Below are positions 8,761-19,762 of a stretch of DNA of 39,638 bases, one piece after another; positions within the stretch are counted from its first letter, which is position 1, and every line of letters begins with the position of its first letter. The notes beneath the pieces are model-generated. The model made no database searches and was not told the origin of the DNA. It saw nothing but the letters and a program-made list of their open reading frames with translations. Made by a program: the position numbers and the translations under genes. The DNA comes from Ruminococcus sp. GTDB lineage: Bacteria; Bacillota; Clostridia; Oscillospirales; Ruminococcaceae. The stretch lies in assembly GCA_012718885.1 (NCBI GenBank), contig JAAYBK010000393.1, positions 1 to 39,638 of the forward strand, in the 5' to 3' direction.

Positions 8761-8905
8761 GGGGGTTTCGCAAAATTTTCTTTGAAAATTTTGCAGTAAT
8801 CAGTGAATAAAAAGTAGAAAGTATTAATGGAAGCTGCAATATCTCTACTACTTTCTGCTCACTGATTTCTGCTCATCTGAATATAATAAAGCGGAGGTGT
8901 GACTA

Positions 8906-9511
8906 TTGCAAAAAGAATTGTTTATCGCAGTTATCCTGTGTTTTGATACATACCTGGCAGCAGCAGCTTACTGCAACAGCGGCATACGCATACCAGCCAT
9001 TTCTGCCGGTGTCATAGCCTTTTCCGGAGCTGCTGTCCTTGGTATTTCCTCCTGTTTCTCACACATTCTCGGAGAAGTCGCCCCGGCAAAGATACTTCAT
9101 TTTTCCGGAACAGCTATTCTTGTGGCGATAGGGCTTCTGACAGTTTTTAAGAGTGTTTTCCGGCGAATTGCTGACGTTATCAGAAAAAACGGCGGAATGT
9201 CCCTGAAAATAGGCAACAGCCCTCTTGTATTCAAGATATATCTCGATGAGACCGCTGCTGATATCGATCATTCAAAGGTGCTTTCTGCCGCAGAGGCCGG
9301 AGCTCTGGCGCTGGCCGGATCACTGGATTCAGCTGCTATTGGACTGAGCTGCGGTGATCTGGCTCCGCTGAAGGCTTCGGTATTGACCTTCCTATGTGGT
9401 ACGGCAGCGCTTTTCCTCGGAAATATCACCGGCAGGCGGATCTCTGCCCTTGGTATAGACCTTTCATGGATAGGAGGGATCATGCTGATAGTCTTTGCGT
9501 TCATCCAATAA
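8906..9511 (+). CDS. ytaF: YtaF/MntP-like sporulation membrane protein
   Basis: Multi-TM protein with 'DETAADIDHSKVLSAAEAGALALAGSLDSAAIGLSCG', typical of YtaF; TTG start with RBS GGAGGTG. Confidence 0.8.
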   Translation: MQKELFIAVILCFDTYLAAAAYCNSGIRIPAISAGVIAFSGAAVLGISSCFSHILGEVAPAKILHFSGTAILVAIGLLTVFKSVFRRIADVIRKNGGMSLKIGNSPLVFKIYLDETAADIDHSKVLSAAEAGALALAGSLDSAAIGLSCGDLAPLKASVLTFLCGTAALFLGNITGRRISALGIDLSWIGGIMLIVFAFIQ

Positions 9512-9536
9512 AAAAGACGCCGATGGCGTCTTTTTA
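9510..9536. terminator. Bidirectional terminator between the ytaF-like gene and metallophosphoesterase
   Basis: AAAAAGACGCC-GAT-GGCGTCTTTTT. Confidence 0.85.
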
Positions 9537-10340
9537 CAGATCGTATACTACTATTTCTGCCGGATCAAATAGTCTCAGCTTTCCGAGACCTGCTGAGACC
9601 AGCAGCTTCATTTTACCTATGGTATACTTTCCCTTTGAATACTTCGGCAGGAATTTTCTTTCCGGAGAGAGAAGCCCCTTTCCGGCCAGCCTTATTACTC
9701 CGCCGTGAATATGTCCGCTGAGGGTATATTCAGCTCCCCATTCCGCATATACCTTGCCGAACAGGGGATTATGCGCCATGAGTACGACCTCGCCGTCAGG
9801 ACATTTTCCAAGCAGCCTTTCAAGCTCAGGAAGATCTATCCGGTCAAGATCACGATAACATTCGTTCTTCTTATAGGTGGAATACTTCTCGCAAAGCCCG
9901 TAAATCTTCACAGACCTGCGGCCCTTATTCAGCGTCATATATTCATTTCTCAGCAGTATGACATCAGTTTGGCTGAGCATTTCGTAGAATTCTTCACCCT
10001 TCCTGTCCGGAAGGCTCATCTCGTGGTTGCCGTATATCATTACCACCGGAGCGATCCTGCAAAGCTTATCTATGGTACGCATTGCCGTGGTAAAATCCTT
10101 TTCGTCCCTCGATACCAGATCACCGGTCAAAGCTATGATATCCGGCTTTTCTTCCTTTACAAGCTTTATCAGGAAGCTGTTATTGCGTCCGAATTTTCTC
10201 TTGTGAAAGTCAGATAATTGTACAATGCGTATATTGCCGCCAAGCTTCTCATGTCTGACTTTCAGCATGATCGTGTTCTCAAATGCTGCCCAGATCGCTC
10301 CGGCAGCAATTACATTACGTATGATTTTATTTTTCTTCAT
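9534..10340 (-). CDS. Metallophosphoesterase (YkuE-like)
   Basis: 'IVQLSDFHKRKFG', 'IALTGDLVSRDEKD', 'VMIYGNHEMS', 'LMAHNPLF', 'LSGHIHGGVIRL' calcineurin-like metal motifs. Confidence 0.92.
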   Translation of the reverse strand: MKKNKIIRNVIAAGAIWAAFENTIMLKVRHEKLGGNIRIVQLSDFHKRKFGRNNSFLIKLVKEEKPDIIALTGDLVSRDEKDFTTAMRTIDKLCRIAPVVMIYGNHEMSLPDRKGEEFYEMLSQTDVILLRNEYMTLNKGRRSVKIYGLCEKYSTYKKNECYRDLDRIDLPELERLLGKCPDGEVVLMAHNPLFGKVYAEWGAEYTLSGHIHGGVIRLAGKGLLSPERKFLPKYSKGKYTIGKMKLLVSAGLGKLRLFDPAEIVVYDL

Positions 10341-10794
10341 TTGCTTTGTTGTCCGTTCTTTTTAAAATTTGTACATCTATAACTGCAAATATAAGCAGAT
10401 ATATAGAAGTCATCACTATTCTTCCGGAGTATATTGCTATAACTTCTGCCGGCTTTCCGGTATAGTCTGCATCCGGAGAAAAGGGGCTCATGTCCGGAGA
10501 TCTCAGAAACAGGAACAGCGTCAGCCCTACACCTATTATGAGCGGCACTATAACTCCCCAGAAAAAGCAGAACCGCCGGGAAAAATTTCCTTGGCGGCCT
10601 GCATCAAGCTGTACACAGTGATACATCATGCAGAGTATGAGGGGAGTCACAAGATTAAATCCCCAGCTATATCCGGCTTTCTCATACACGAACCAGAGAA
10701 ACCACTGCATAAAAATGCTGCATATTGCTATGATAAGCGCTGTGAACGGTCCCTGACCGTATTTTAGACGCCCGGATCTTGAGTCATCACTCAT
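10327..10794 (-). CDS. Conserved-looking integral membrane protein of unknown function
   Basis: 155 aa, four hydrophobic segments; overlaps the 3' end of gyrA and the 5' end of the phosphoesterase. Confidence 0.75.
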   Translation of the reverse strand: MSDDSRSGRLKYGQGPFTALIIAICSIFMQWFLWFVYEKAGYSWGFNLVTPLILCMMYHCVQLDAGRQGNFSRRFCFFWGVIVPLIIGVGLTLFLFLRSPDMSPFSPDADYTGKPAEVIAIYSGRIVMTSIYLLIFAVIDVQILKRTDNKANEEK

Positions 10795-13411
10795 CCTCGT
10801 CCTCCGGCTCAGCTTCTATCACAACTTCATTCTTTTCCTCAAGAGCAGCCTCTTCTTCAGCCTGCTTTGCCTGCTCGTCTGTGAGCTGCTCAACCTTTTC
10901 GGTCTCGGCAGTATCATCGTGCTCGGCACGGGTGAATGCCACTACATGAGCGCCTTCGTTGACCCTCATTACACGTACACCCTTTGCGATACGTCCCATG
11001 ATACGGATATCGCTTGCCAGGATACGGATGATTATACCATCACTGGATACAAGGATAATATCGTCATCCTCGTCAACTATCTTGATGTTGCAGACATGGC
11101 CTCTTATATCGTCCACCTTGTAGTTTGTAAGGCCGTATCCGCCTCTGTTCTGGATACGATAGCTGTCAAGCTCAGTCTTCTTGCCGAAGCCGTTCTCAGT
11201 TACGGTGAGCAGTGATGCGCCGGGACGCACTCTTGCTATACCCACAACATAGTCTCCATCACGGAGCTTTATAACTCTTACACCGTGAGCTGAACGTGAT
11301 AATGCTCTTATATTTGCTTCTTCAACACGGATAGCCATACCGTTTCTTGTAGCTGCAAATATCTGCTCGCTGCCGTCAGTCATACGAACACCGGCTATCT
11401 CGTCGCCCTCGTCAAGACCAATTGCGATAAGTCCGTTCTTGCGGACGTTCTTGTAGAGTGAGAGATTTGATCTCTTGATCTTGCCGTTCTTTGTGACCAT
11501 GACGATGAACTTCTCTTCGCTGAAGTCGGTGGTCTTTATCATGGCAGCTATCTTCTCGCCCTCGGTGAGAGGAAGCAGATTTATGAGATTGAAGCCTCTT
11601 GACGCCTTTGAGCCGTCCGGTACTTCATAGCATTTCAGCTTGTACATTATACCCTTGTTGGATATGAACAGGATATTGTCGTGGCTTCCGCAGATGAACA
11701 TTTCCTCTACGAAGTCCTCTTCACGCTGCTTCATACCGGTAATACCACGGCCGCCGCGGCGCTGGGTCTTGTACTCAGCTACCGGCATACGCTTGATATA
11801 GCCGTTATTGGTGAGAGTAACAACGCAGTCCTCCTCAGGGATAAGATCCTCTATATCCACCTCGCCGCTGACATTCTCAATGTCTGTACGGCGCTTGTCG
11901 CTGAACTTTCTGCGGATAGTATTCAGATCCTCCATGATTATTGCGTAAACTCTGTTTACATCTGCAAGGATATCCTCATAGTCGGATATCTTTGTGAGAA
12001 GACCGTATAATTCATCGGTTATTTTCTGTCTTTCAAGACCGGTGAGCTGTCCTAAGCGCATCTGTACGATAGCCTCAGCCTGTTCCTGTGAAAGACCTGT
12101 CTGATCCTCAACGTGAAGTCCGCTGAGGTCGTACTGGGCACGGTCAAGAAGTGCGGACATATCCACATCCTTGAAGCGCTCCATCATCTTCTCCTTTGCC
12201 TCCTGAACAGTGGCACTGGAGCGGATTATTGCTATAACTTCATCGATATAGTCTGCTGCAAGCACAAAGCCCTGAAGGATATGTGCTCTTTCAAGAGCCT
12301 TTCTCAGATCAAATCGTGTTCTTCTCTGGATAACGTCTACCTGGAAATCAAGGTAGTGCTGAAGCATCTGCTTGAGTGTGAGTATCTTAGGCTCGTTGTT
12401 TACAAGAGCAAGCATTATGATACCTACTGTATCCTGGAGCTGTGTCAGCGCAAAGAGCTTATTCAGCACGATATTCGGGATAGCGTCCTTTTTCAGCTCG
12501 ATAACTACTCTCATACCGTCCTTATCCGACTCGTCACGGAGATCGTAAAGGCCTTCTATCCTCTTGTCACGGGCAAGCTGGCTTATGCTCTTGAGGAGTC
12601 TTTCCTTACGGAGCATATATGGTATCTCGTCTATGATAATGCAGTTTCTGCCCTTTATCTCTTCAAAGTGAGTGCGGCTGCGAAGGGTTATCTTGCCCTT
12701 TCCGGTAGCATATGCAGCACGTATGCCTGCTCTGCCCATGATTATGCCGCCTGTAGGGAAGTCCGGTCCCTGGATATGCTCCATGAGCTGTTCAAGGGTG
12801 CAGTCCGGATCCTCGATAAGAAGAGCCAGAGCGTCTATGACCTCTCCCAGATTGTGGGGAGGGATATTTGTAGCCATACCTACAGCGATTCCCACTGATC
12901 CGTTTACAAGGAGATTAGGGAAACGTGATGGCAGTACCACAGGCTCTTTCAGACGGTCATCGTAGTTGGACATGAAATCTACGGTCTCTTTGTTGATATC
13001 CGTAAGCATATCCAGTGTGAGCTTTGCCATTTTAGCCTCAGTATAACGGTAAGCAGCAGGGCCGTCGCCGTCGATAGAACCGAAGTTTCCGTGGCCGTCA
13101 ACAAGGGGATATCTCATTGAGAAATCCTGTGCAAGTCTTACAAGTGCGTCATATACCGAAGCATCACCGTGAGGATGATATCTACCAAGTACGGCACCTA
13201 CAGTATCAGCACATTTACGGTATGCCTTATCCGGTGTAAGTCCGTTCTCATGGAGAGTATAGAGTATTCTTCTGTGAACAGGCTTTAGTCCGTCCCTGAC
13301 ATCCGGAAGCGCTCTCGATACAATTACCGACATGGCATAGTTGAGCATGGAATTTTCCATTTCGTCAACTAATTCGGTATTTATTATCTTTGAATTGTCC
13401 TGATATAACAA
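10787..13411 (-). CDS. gyrA: DNA gyrase subunit A
   Basis: 'MLNYAMSVIVSRALPDVRDGLKPVHRRILYTLHENGLTPDKAYRKCADTVGAVLGRYHPHGDASVYDALVRLAQDFSMRYPLVDGHGNFGSIDGDGPAAYRYTEAK' and C-terminal GyrA beta-propeller repeats. Confidence 0.98.
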   Translation of the reverse strand: MLYQDNSKIINTELVDEMENSMLNYAMSVIVSRALPDVRDGLKPVHRRILYTLHENGLTPDKAYRKCADTVGAVLGRYHPHGDASVYDALVRLAQDFSMRYPLVDGHGNFGSIDGDGPAAYRYTEAKMAKLTLDMLTDINKETVDFMSNYDDRLKEPVVLPSRFPNLLVNGSVGIAVGMATNIPPHNLGEVIDALALLIEDPDCTLEQLMEHIQGPDFPTGGIIMGRAGIRAAYATGKGKITLRSRTHFEEIKGRNCIIIDEIPYMLRKERLLKSISQLARDKRIEGLYDLRDESDKDGMRVVIELKKDAIPNIVLNKLFALTQLQDTVGIIMLALVNNEPKILTLKQMLQHYLDFQVDVIQRRTRFDLRKALERAHILQGFVLAADYIDEVIAIIRSSATVQEAKEKMMERFKDVDMSALLDRAQYDLSGLHVEDQTGLSQEQAEAIVQMRLGQLTGLERQKITDELYGLLTKISDYEDILADVNRVYAIIMEDLNTIRRKFSDKRRTDIENVSGEVDIEDLIPEEDCVVTLTNNGYIKRMPVAEYKTQRRGGRGITGMKQREEDFVEEMFICGSHDNILFISNKGIMYKLKCYEVPDGSKASRGFNLINLLPLTEGEKIAAMIKTTDFSEEKFIVMVTKNGKIKRSNLSLYKNVRKNGLIAIGLDEGDEIAGVRMTDGSEQIFAATRNGMAIRVEEANIRALSRSAHGVRVIKLRDGDYVVGIARVRPGASLLTVTENGFGKKTELDSYRIQNRGGYGLTNYKVDDIRGHVCNIKIVDEDDDIILVSSDGIIIRILASDIRIMGRIAKGVRVMRVNEGAHVVAFTRAEHDDTAETEKVEQLTDEQAKQAEEEAALEEKNEVVIEAEPEDEDE

Positions 13412-13478
13412 AATTTTTACCTCCTGTGAGAGATTGTATTTATAGCAAACGACTGTTGACTATATTTCAAGCATAAGC

Positions 13479-14078
13479 TTATTTTCCGGTATTTCTTATT
13501 ATCTCGATCTCAGGCTCTGTGAATCCCTCTTTCGGGATTATGTAAAAGGACTGTTTTCCCTGCATGAGCAGGAAAAAATCATCGTATTCAAGAGGCTGAT
13601 AGTTTTCATCAAGTTCTATTCTCGTCTTTTCCGGAAGGGGATCAAGCTCCTCCGGGATATCTGTAAGGTCGATCTCTTCTTTTTCTTCCTTGTCCGCATT
13701 TTCAGATATATCAGTCACTTCGCTCTCATACTCAGGCTCATTGACTGTGGATATATCTATGAATTTGTCAGCTATTCCGATACTGTATACCGGCTCGCCG
13801 AGATCCCGCACTGTCTCTGTAAGCCTTCTGCGGACGAAGCGTGGATTATGCCACTCTCTGAATGCAAATGCGATGCAGACTACTATCAGCAGATACACCA
13901 GACGGTTTTCCGGCGCTTTTACTGCCGCATACACAAAGTCTGCCGCAAGTATAAGGAACAGTGCCATAAACAGGTAGCTTTTCTTCATCACGAATTTTTT
14001 CTGATATGCCTTGTAGGCCTCGGAGAAAAGCTCCGGCTTTACGGTATATTCCTTTTCAAGCTTGTATGTTTCTTCCAT
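13479..14078 (-). CDS. Membrane protein with YcxB-like C-terminal segment
   Basis: Two TMs after 'YKAYQKKFVMKKSYLF'; C-terminus 'YDDFFLLMQGKQSFYIIPKEGFTEPEIEII' resembles YcxB_C. Acidic insert in the middle. Confidence 0.6.
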   Translation of the reverse strand: MEETYKLEKEYTVKPELFSEAYKAYQKKFVMKKSYLFMALFLILAADFVYAAVKAPENRLVYLLIVVCIAFAFREWHNPRFVRRRLTETVRDLGEPVYSIGIADKFIDISTVNEPEYESEVTDISENADKEEKEEIDLTDIPEELDPLPEKTRIELDENYQPLEYDDFFLLMQGKQSFYIIPKEGFTEPEIEIIRNTGK

Positions 14079-14096
14079 TTATCCTCCAGAACAGGA

Positions 14097-16025
14097 TCAG
14101 AAATCAAGATCCTGTGCGAATTTAGCGTTTTTCTCTATGAAGTTTCTTCTCGGCTCTACCTTGTCACCCATGAGGATAGTGAATACCTCATCAGCCTTGA
14201 GAGCGTCATCCATTCCTATCTTCACAATAGTTCTGCGCTCAGGATCCATAGTTGTCTCCCAGAGCTGCTCTGGATCCATCTCACCAAGACCTTTGTAACG
14301 CTGAACTTCAACGTCCTTGTACTTGCCGTCCTCAGAGAGCTCAGCGATATAGCGGTCTCTCTCCTCGTCAGAGAAAGCGTAGTATATCTTCTTCTTGCGC
14401 TCAACCCTGAACAGAGGAGGCTGTGCGATATAGACATTTCCGTTGGTTATGAGAGGTCTCATGTAGCGGAAGAAGAATGTGAGCAGAAGTGTTCTGATAT
14501 GCATACCGTCAACATCGGCATCGGCCATGATTATAACTTTTCCGTAGCGGAGCTTCTCTATATCGAAGTCCTCGCCGATACCTGTTCCGAGAGCAGTTAC
14601 CACAGGCTCAAGCTTATCGTTGCCGTATATCTTGTCTATACGTGCCTTTTCAACGTTGAGCATCTTTCCCCAGAGGGCAAGGATAGCCTGATAGCGGCGG
14701 TCTCTTCCCTGCTTTGCAGAGCCTCCCGCAGAATCTCCCTCGACGATATATATTTCAGTGTAGCGGTTGTCACGCTCGGAGCAGTCCGCCAGCTTTTCCG
14801 GCATTGAAGCCTTTCCGAAGGCGTTCTTGTTTCTCTCTGCATCCCTTGCACGCTTTGCTGCTTCACGGGCTTTAAGTGCAGATATGCTCTTCTCGAAGAT
14901 GAGCTTTGCTGTATCCGGATTCTCTTCAAGGAAATTCATCAGCTTTTCCATGACGAGCTTTTCTACAAAAGGCTTTACCTCGGGATTTCCGAGACGTCCC
15001 TTTGTCTGTCCCTCAAACTCACATTCTGTGAGCTTTACTGAGATTATGGCTGTAAGGCCTTCTCTTACGTCGTCGCCGGAGAGCTTTTCCTTGTCCTTGA
15101 GGAGTCCCATTTTCCTACCGTACTCGTTGATGACCTTTGTTAGGGCATTCTTGAATCCGGTCTCGTGGGAGCCGCCGTCCTTGGTGTGGATATTATTTGC
15201 AAATGAGAGTATTATCTCATTGTAGCTGTCATTGTACTGGAGGGCTATCTCTGCAAAGGAATCGCCCTGCATTCCGGAGATATAGATAACGTCTCCGCTT
15301 ATTGATTCAAGACCTCTTGTTGTGTGGATATGGTCTACGAACTGACGGATACCGCCCTCATAGTGGAGAGTTTCACCGATGATGTTCTCCTTGTCACGCT
15401 TATCGCTGAAAACTATCTTTATTCCGGCATTGAGGAAAGCCTGCTCACGAAGTCTCTTCAGAAGCACCTCGTACTCATATACAGTGCTCTCGAAGATCTC
15501 TCCGTCAGCCTTGAACATTACGCTGGTACCTGTCTCTGTGGTATCGCCTATGATCTTCAGCTCCTCGTCGTAGTGTCCACGCTGGAACTTCTGGAACCAG
15601 ATATGCTCGCCGTCCTTGACTGTAAGCTCCAGCCACTCTGAAAGAGCATTTACTACTGAAGCGCCAACGCCGTGGAGACCGCCGGATACCTTGTATCCGC
15701 CGCCGCCGAACTTACCGCCTGCGTGGAGTATGGTATAAACTACCGTTGCCGCAGATATACCTTCCTTAGGGTGAATACCTACAGGGATTCCTCGGCCGTT
15801 GTCTGATACACGGATTATATCCCCTTCAAGTATCTCTACTGTGATCTCTGTACAATATCCTGCAAGTGCCTCGTCAATGGAGTTATCCACAATCTCATAA
15901 ACAAGATGGTGAAGTCCTCCGGGACCTGTTGAGCCTATGTACATTCCCGGACGTTTACGTACCGCTTCAAGTCCTTCCAGGACTTGTATGTCGTTTTCGT
16001 CATAGTTATTGTTCTGCTGACTCAT
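14097..16025 (-). CDS. gyrB: DNA gyrase subunit B
   Basis: '[46 protein letters not shown]', '[38 protein letters not shown]'. Confidence 0.98.
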   Translation of the reverse strand: MSQQNNNYDENDIQVLEGLEAVRKRPGMYIGSTGPGGLHHLVYEIVDNSIDEALAGYCTEITVEILEGDIIRVSDNGRGIPVGIHPKEGISAATVVYTILHAGGKFGGGGYKVSGGLHGVGASVVNALSEWLELTVKDGEHIWFQKFQRGHYDEELKIIGDTTETGTSVMFKADGEIFESTVYEYEVLLKRLREQAFLNAGIKIVFSDKRDKENIIGETLHYEGGIRQFVDHIHTTRGLESISGDVIYISGMQGDSFAEIALQYNDSYNEIILSFANNIHTKDGGSHETGFKNALTKVINEYGRKMGLLKDKEKLSGDDVREGLTAIISVKLTECEFEGQTKGRLGNPEVKPFVEKLVMEKLMNFLEENPDTAKLIFEKSISALKAREAAKRARDAERNKNAFGKASMPEKLADCSERDNRYTEIYIVEGDSAGGSAKQGRDRRYQAILALWGKMLNVEKARIDKIYGNDKLEPVVTALGTGIGEDFDIEKLRYGKVIIMADADVDGMHIRTLLLTFFFRYMRPLITNGNVYIAQPPLFRVERKKKIYYAFSDEERDRYIAELSEDGKYKDVEVQRYKGLGEMDPEQLWETTMDPERRTIVKIGMDDALKADEVFTILMGDKVEPRRNFIEKNAKFAQDLDF

Positions 16026-16089
16026 GAGTTACCTCCAAATATTCTGGTTGAATATATATTTTCCCGAGCAACGGGGGAATTGTCGATAG

Positions 16090-16617
16090 TTATCGTCTTC
16101 CTGAGGAAGATACCTTATGTATTGCGCTCTCTGATGTCGTTTCAGTCTGTTCTGAATGATGAGGGGATATAACAACTCTGTAATATATGAGTTCGCCCTT
16201 ATATCTGCCGTCTTTCTTTTTGAATGTTACGTAGAAATAGCGGTTATCTTCAACATGACATTCATACTCAACGTCTCCGCTGTCCTCATACACAGTGAAA
16301 GATGTTATCTTTTCGCCGTGGAAGCTGTCCATTACTTTTTTGTAGTCATCAGTATAGAAATCAAAGCAGGAGATGGTATCCTGCGCCATAGGCTTCCAAT
16401 AGCGTATTGGTTTTGTATTGTCAAGGCTTATCTTGTATTCATTTTCTATTTTTTTGATGCGCTTACTGCTGAAATATCGGTATTCCACCGGAATAAAGCT
16501 CTTGTACACTATAAGGCTGAAAGCAAACAAAACAGCAGCAACAATGAGTATCATCTTAAGCAGCCGTTTTCTCTTTTTCCTCTCCTCAATGACATTTTCA
16601 TCCTCATAATACTCCAC
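16090..16617 (-). CDS. Hypothetical protein with single N-terminal TM
   Basis: 175 aa ORF tightly coupled to the upstream remB-like gene (shared TAATG). Confidence 0.7.
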   Translation of the reverse strand: MEYYEDENVIEERKKRKRLLKMILIVAAVLFAFSLIVYKSFIPVEYRYFSSKRIKKIENEYKISLDNTKPIRYWKPMAQDTISCFDFYTDDYKKVMDSFHGEKITSFTVYEDSGDVEYECHVEDNRYFYVTFKKKDGRYKGELIYYRVVISPHHSEQTETTSESAIHKVSSSGRR

Positions 16618-16889
16618 TACATTCCGCCTCCCTCAGCAATGCGCTTTTTAAGGGTACTTGCAGAAAGCTGTGATATATAGATCTTTTCTCTGCCGTCCTT
16701 CATCACTATTATGAAGCTCTTCGGCATTTCATAGGTGGTATAAACGCAGTTATGCTCCTTTTCTGCTCTGTCGAGCAGGAGCTTGGTACACTTTTCAACA
16801 GTTGTGTTCTCAATGTCGAAAATTCCAACTATATCTCTTATATCAACGGAGTAATTATTCCCCACATGAAGATATACTGTCCTTTTCAT
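16617..16889 (-). CDS. RemB/YaaB-like protein (DUF370 family)
   Basis: '[39 protein letters not shown]...PKSFIIVMKDGREKIYISQLSASTLKKR'; position between recF and gyrB as in Bacillus. Confidence 0.85.
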   Translation of the reverse strand: MKRTVYLHVGNNYSVDIRDIVGIFDIENTTVEKCTKLLLDRAEKEHNCVYTTYEMPKSFIIVMKDGREKIYISQLSASTLKKRIAEGGGM

Positions 16890-18003
16890 CGGTTATCCTG
16901 CCTCCGCTTATATGCAGGATCTTTCCCTTTATTTCGGGGAGAAGTGCGCCCTCATTGGGAGTTGTCAGAAATACCTGCATATCCTTTATCATATCCAGCA
17001 CGAATCGCTGTCTGTTCTCGTCAAGCTCGCCCATTACATCGTCCAGAAATACTACAGGAGCGTCCTTTGAACGCTTCATGAATATCTCTGCCTGTGCAAG
17101 CTTCATTACAAGGGCTGCGCTCTTTATCTGTCCCTGAGAACCGTAGTCCTTGGCGCTTACTCCGTTTATCTTTATGATTATCTCATCACGGTTCACACCT
17201 GAATGGGTAGAGCCGGTGCGGATGTCGTATTCTGAGGTATCCTGCAATTTTCTGTAATACTGCTCCTCCGCCTGACTGTCGGCAGGCTTTTCAAAGTCCT
17301 CCGGACGGAAAACATTTGAACGGTATTCCAGCTCAAGCTCCTCGTTTCCGCCTGATATTATCCTGTATAATCTGCCGCATATCCCGTTGATCTTTGAGAT
17401 ATACTCGTTTCTCATATAGGATATCATAGTTCCCTCATGGGCAGCCTGTCTGTCCCATATATCCAGCACTGATGCAGGAGAATTGCCCTGTGAAATATCC
17501 TTCAGAAGGGCATTGCGCTGGTTCATTATGGCGTTGTGCTTGTTCAGATGTACCACAAATACCGGATTAAGCTGTGAAGCAGCCATATCTATGAAGCTCC
17601 TCCGCTTTTCGGGAGAGCCCTTTATTATCTCAACATCATCAGGGATAAAGGCGATGCACTTGAAAACGTCGAACAATGCTCTCGTGCCCTTCTGCTTCAC
17701 ACCGTTAAGGTGGATATTCTTGGGCGAAGAGGCGCTTCTCGTCATCTCGAACTCTATTTTCTGTTCCCTGACGCTGTCCCTCAGCTTTATCTTTGAGGAC
17801 ATACGGCTGCCGTCAAGGCAGATGTAGTCCTTTTCCTTTGAGCCACGGAAGCTGCGGCAGCCGGAAAGTATCCACATGGCTTCAAGAAGATTGGTCTTGC
17901 CCTGTGCATTAGGACCGGCAATGATATTATACTTCGGATCGGGAGCAAAGGATATTCCGGAAAGATTTCTGAATCCGTCTATATCCGCATAGGTTATCCT
18001 CAC
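16855..18003 (-). CDS. recF: DNA replication/repair protein RecF
   Basis: '[14 protein letters not shown]', '[28 protein letters not shown]', '[23 protein letters not shown]'. Confidence 0.97.
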   Translation of the reverse strand: MRITYADIDGFRNLSGISFAPDPKYNIIAGPNAQGKTNLLEAMWILSGCRSFRGSKEKDYICLDGSRMSSKIKLRDSVREQKIEFEMTRSASSPKNIHLNGVKQKGTRALFDVFKCIAFIPDDVEIIKGSPEKRRSFIDMAASQLNPVFVVHLNKHNAIMNQRNALLKDISQGNSPASVLDIWDRQAAHEGTMISYMRNEYISKINGICGRLYRIISGGNEELELEYRSNVFRPEDFEKPADSQAEEQYYRKLQDTSEYDIRTGSTHSGVNRDEIIIKINGVSAKDYGSQGQIKSAALVMKLAQAEIFMKRSKDAPVVFLDDVMGELDENRQRFVLDMIKDMQVFLTTPNEGALLPEIKGKILHISGGRITDEKDSISSCGE

Positions 18004-18212
18004 TCTACTACCACTTCTTCTCCGCCGAGAGAAACTCTGTCGCCGGAGCGTATTTTCTTCCCTCTCATTGTGCAGACTTCGCCGTTTACCAGCACCTGTC
18101 CATCCTGAATGAGCTGCTTAGCCTCTCCGCCTGAACCTACCATGGACGTAAATTTCAGAAGTGCGTCAAGCTTTATGAATTCAGTGGTTATTTTTATAGT
18201 TTTCTCTGCCAT
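18000..18212 (-). CDS. yaaA: S4 domain RNA-binding protein YaaA-like
   Basis: '[49 protein letters not shown]'; 4 bp overlap with recF. Confidence 0.93.
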   Translation of the reverse strand: MAEKTIKITTEFIKLDALLKFTSMVGSGGEAKQLIQDGQVLVNGEVCTMRGKKIRSGDRVSLGGEEVVVE

Positions 18213-18657
18213 ATAAACGCTCCCTTGGGATCTTTCGTGTTTTTCTTTCCTTTTTTCTGACTATATTATCCCTGTCAAGGTAATAGCTGTAGGCAAATTC
18301 CTTGTTCAGAGATGCAGCATACCTGAAAAGATAGGGATTTTCAAGGGTATATCTGTATGCGAATCCCACGCTGCGCTTTATCTTGCGGGCGATTATCCTT
18401 TCTGCGATCTTCTTTGAGATATATTTTGAGGCCAGCGCCGATACGATACCTATGACTATGAGCAGAACATCTACCCATATCCATGAGCTGTCAAAGTTCA
18501 TGTCTATCAGATCAAGCAGCTTTTCCGGTATATGCTTCCAGAAAGCTATCGCCAGTGTAAGAAGAAGCGCTGCTATAAAGCATACCGAGGAAATTATCCC
18601 GGTCATTACCGAAAATACCGTAGCGCCCTTGGCATGGCCATATATCCTGTAGATCAT
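18181..18657 (-). CDS. Hypothetical membrane protein inserted between dnaN and yaaA
   Basis: 158 aa, two TM segments, basic C-terminus; overlaps yaaA start and abuts dnaN stop. Confidence 0.75.
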   Translation of the reverse strand: MIYRIYGHAKGATVFSVMTGIISSVCFIAALLLTLAIAFWKHIPEKLLDLIDMNFDSSWIWVDVLLIVIGIVSALASKYISKKIAERIIARKIKRSVGFAYRYTLENPYLFRYAASLNKEFAYSYYLDRDNIVRKKERKTRKIPRERLYGRENYKNNH

Positions 18658-18658
18658 G

Positions 18659-19762
18659 TCAGTTCTTAAGCTGTATCGGCATTACAAGGAAGATATAGCT
18701 CTCGCCCTCAAGCGGAAGTATCTCTATTACCTTCATTGCGCCGTTGAAGCGGATGCGTACCTTATCTCCCTCGGCAGCTCTCAGAGCCTCCAGCAGGAGC
18801 TTGTTGTTGAATCCGATAGTAACTGTTTCCCCGGAAATATCTGCTGATATAGCATCATTGATCTTTCCTATGCCGGTCTTGCAGCTTATCTTCATAACTC
18901 CGTTGCCTACCTCGCAGCGGATAGGAGACTTGTTCTTGTCATCGATAAGCAGTGAGCAGCGTTCGAGACAGGTTGCAAAATCTCTTTTGCTGATGATGAC
19001 CTCTGTCTTGAATCCGTTAGGGATGCTGAGTTTGTAGTTGTGGAATGTTCCTTCAAGAAGTCTTGATATAACCACAACATTATCTATCTGGAATATGATG
19101 TGTCTGTCATTTGTGCATACCGTGCAAAGCTTCTCATCGTCGTCCTTTACGAGAGTTGATACCTCGATAAGAGCCTTTTTCGGAACTACGAAGTGGTACT
19201 GCTCCTTGCAGTCGGTGAGCTCGCTCCTGATAGCAAGGCGGAATCCGTCAATGGCTACCATATTGAAGCTGCCCTCGCAGATATCAAAAAGCTCACCTGT
19301 GAGAACAGGCTTGCTCTCGTTAGTAGATGTGGCATAGCTTGTCTGGTTTATCATTGAACGGAGAACTGTCTGCTTTACAGTGAAGCTTCTTTCTGTATCA
19401 ACTACCGGCAGCTCAGGATATTCGTCAGCAGACATTGCTGAGAAGCTGCACTGTGTAGCGTCGCAGGATATATTAATAACGAGATTCTCGTCAACATCAA
19501 ATGTGATATTTTCTCCGGACATACGTCTTGTGAACTCGCTGAAAAGTCTTGTGCCAACAACGAATTCTCCTGAGCCCTCTGTATCGGCCTTGATAGATGT
19601 GCGGATACCCATTTCAAGATTATATGCTGTAAGCTCAACAAGTCCCTCTGCGACCCTTACTTTTATTCCCTCAAGGGCTGCTATAGTTGACTTTGGAGAT
19701 ACGGCTCTGGATACGTTGCTTATAGCTTCGCTGAGTTCTGATTTGCTGCATATGAATTTCAT
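18659..19762 (-). CDS. dnaN: DNA polymerase III beta sliding clamp
   Basis: MKFICSKSELSEAISNVSRAVSPKSTIAALEGIKV...ILPLEGESYIFLVMPIQ. Start at 19762 with GGAGG RBS preferred over the 19843 extension. Confidence 0.97.
   Translation of the reverse strand: MKFICSKSELSEAISNVSRAVSPKSTIAALEGIKVRVAEGLVELTAYNLEMGIRTSIKADTEGSGEFVVGTRLFSEFTRRMSGENITFDVDENLVINISCDATQCSFSAMSADEYPELPVVDTERSFTVKQTVLRSMINQTSYATSTNESKPVLTGELFDICEGSFNMVAIDGFRLAIRSELTDCKEQYHFVVPKKALIEVSTLVKDDDEKLCTVCTNDRHIIFQIDNVVVISRLLEGTFHNYKLSIPNGFKTEVIISKRDFATCLERCSLLIDDKNKSPIRCEVGNGVMKISCKTGIGKINDAISADISGETVTIGFNNKLLLEALRAAEGDKVRIRFNGAMKVIEILPLEGESYIFLVMPIQLKN

Noticed and set aside
12113-12898. 261 aa plus-strand ORF antisense to gyrA
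   Set aside because: Fully antisense to an unambiguous gyrA; leucine/serine/cysteine-rich shadow translation typical of reverse-frame artefacts.
13848-14807. 319 aa plus-strand ORF antisense to the YcxB-like gene and gyrB
   Set aside because: Covers two confident minus-strand genes; no recognisable domains; shadow ORF.
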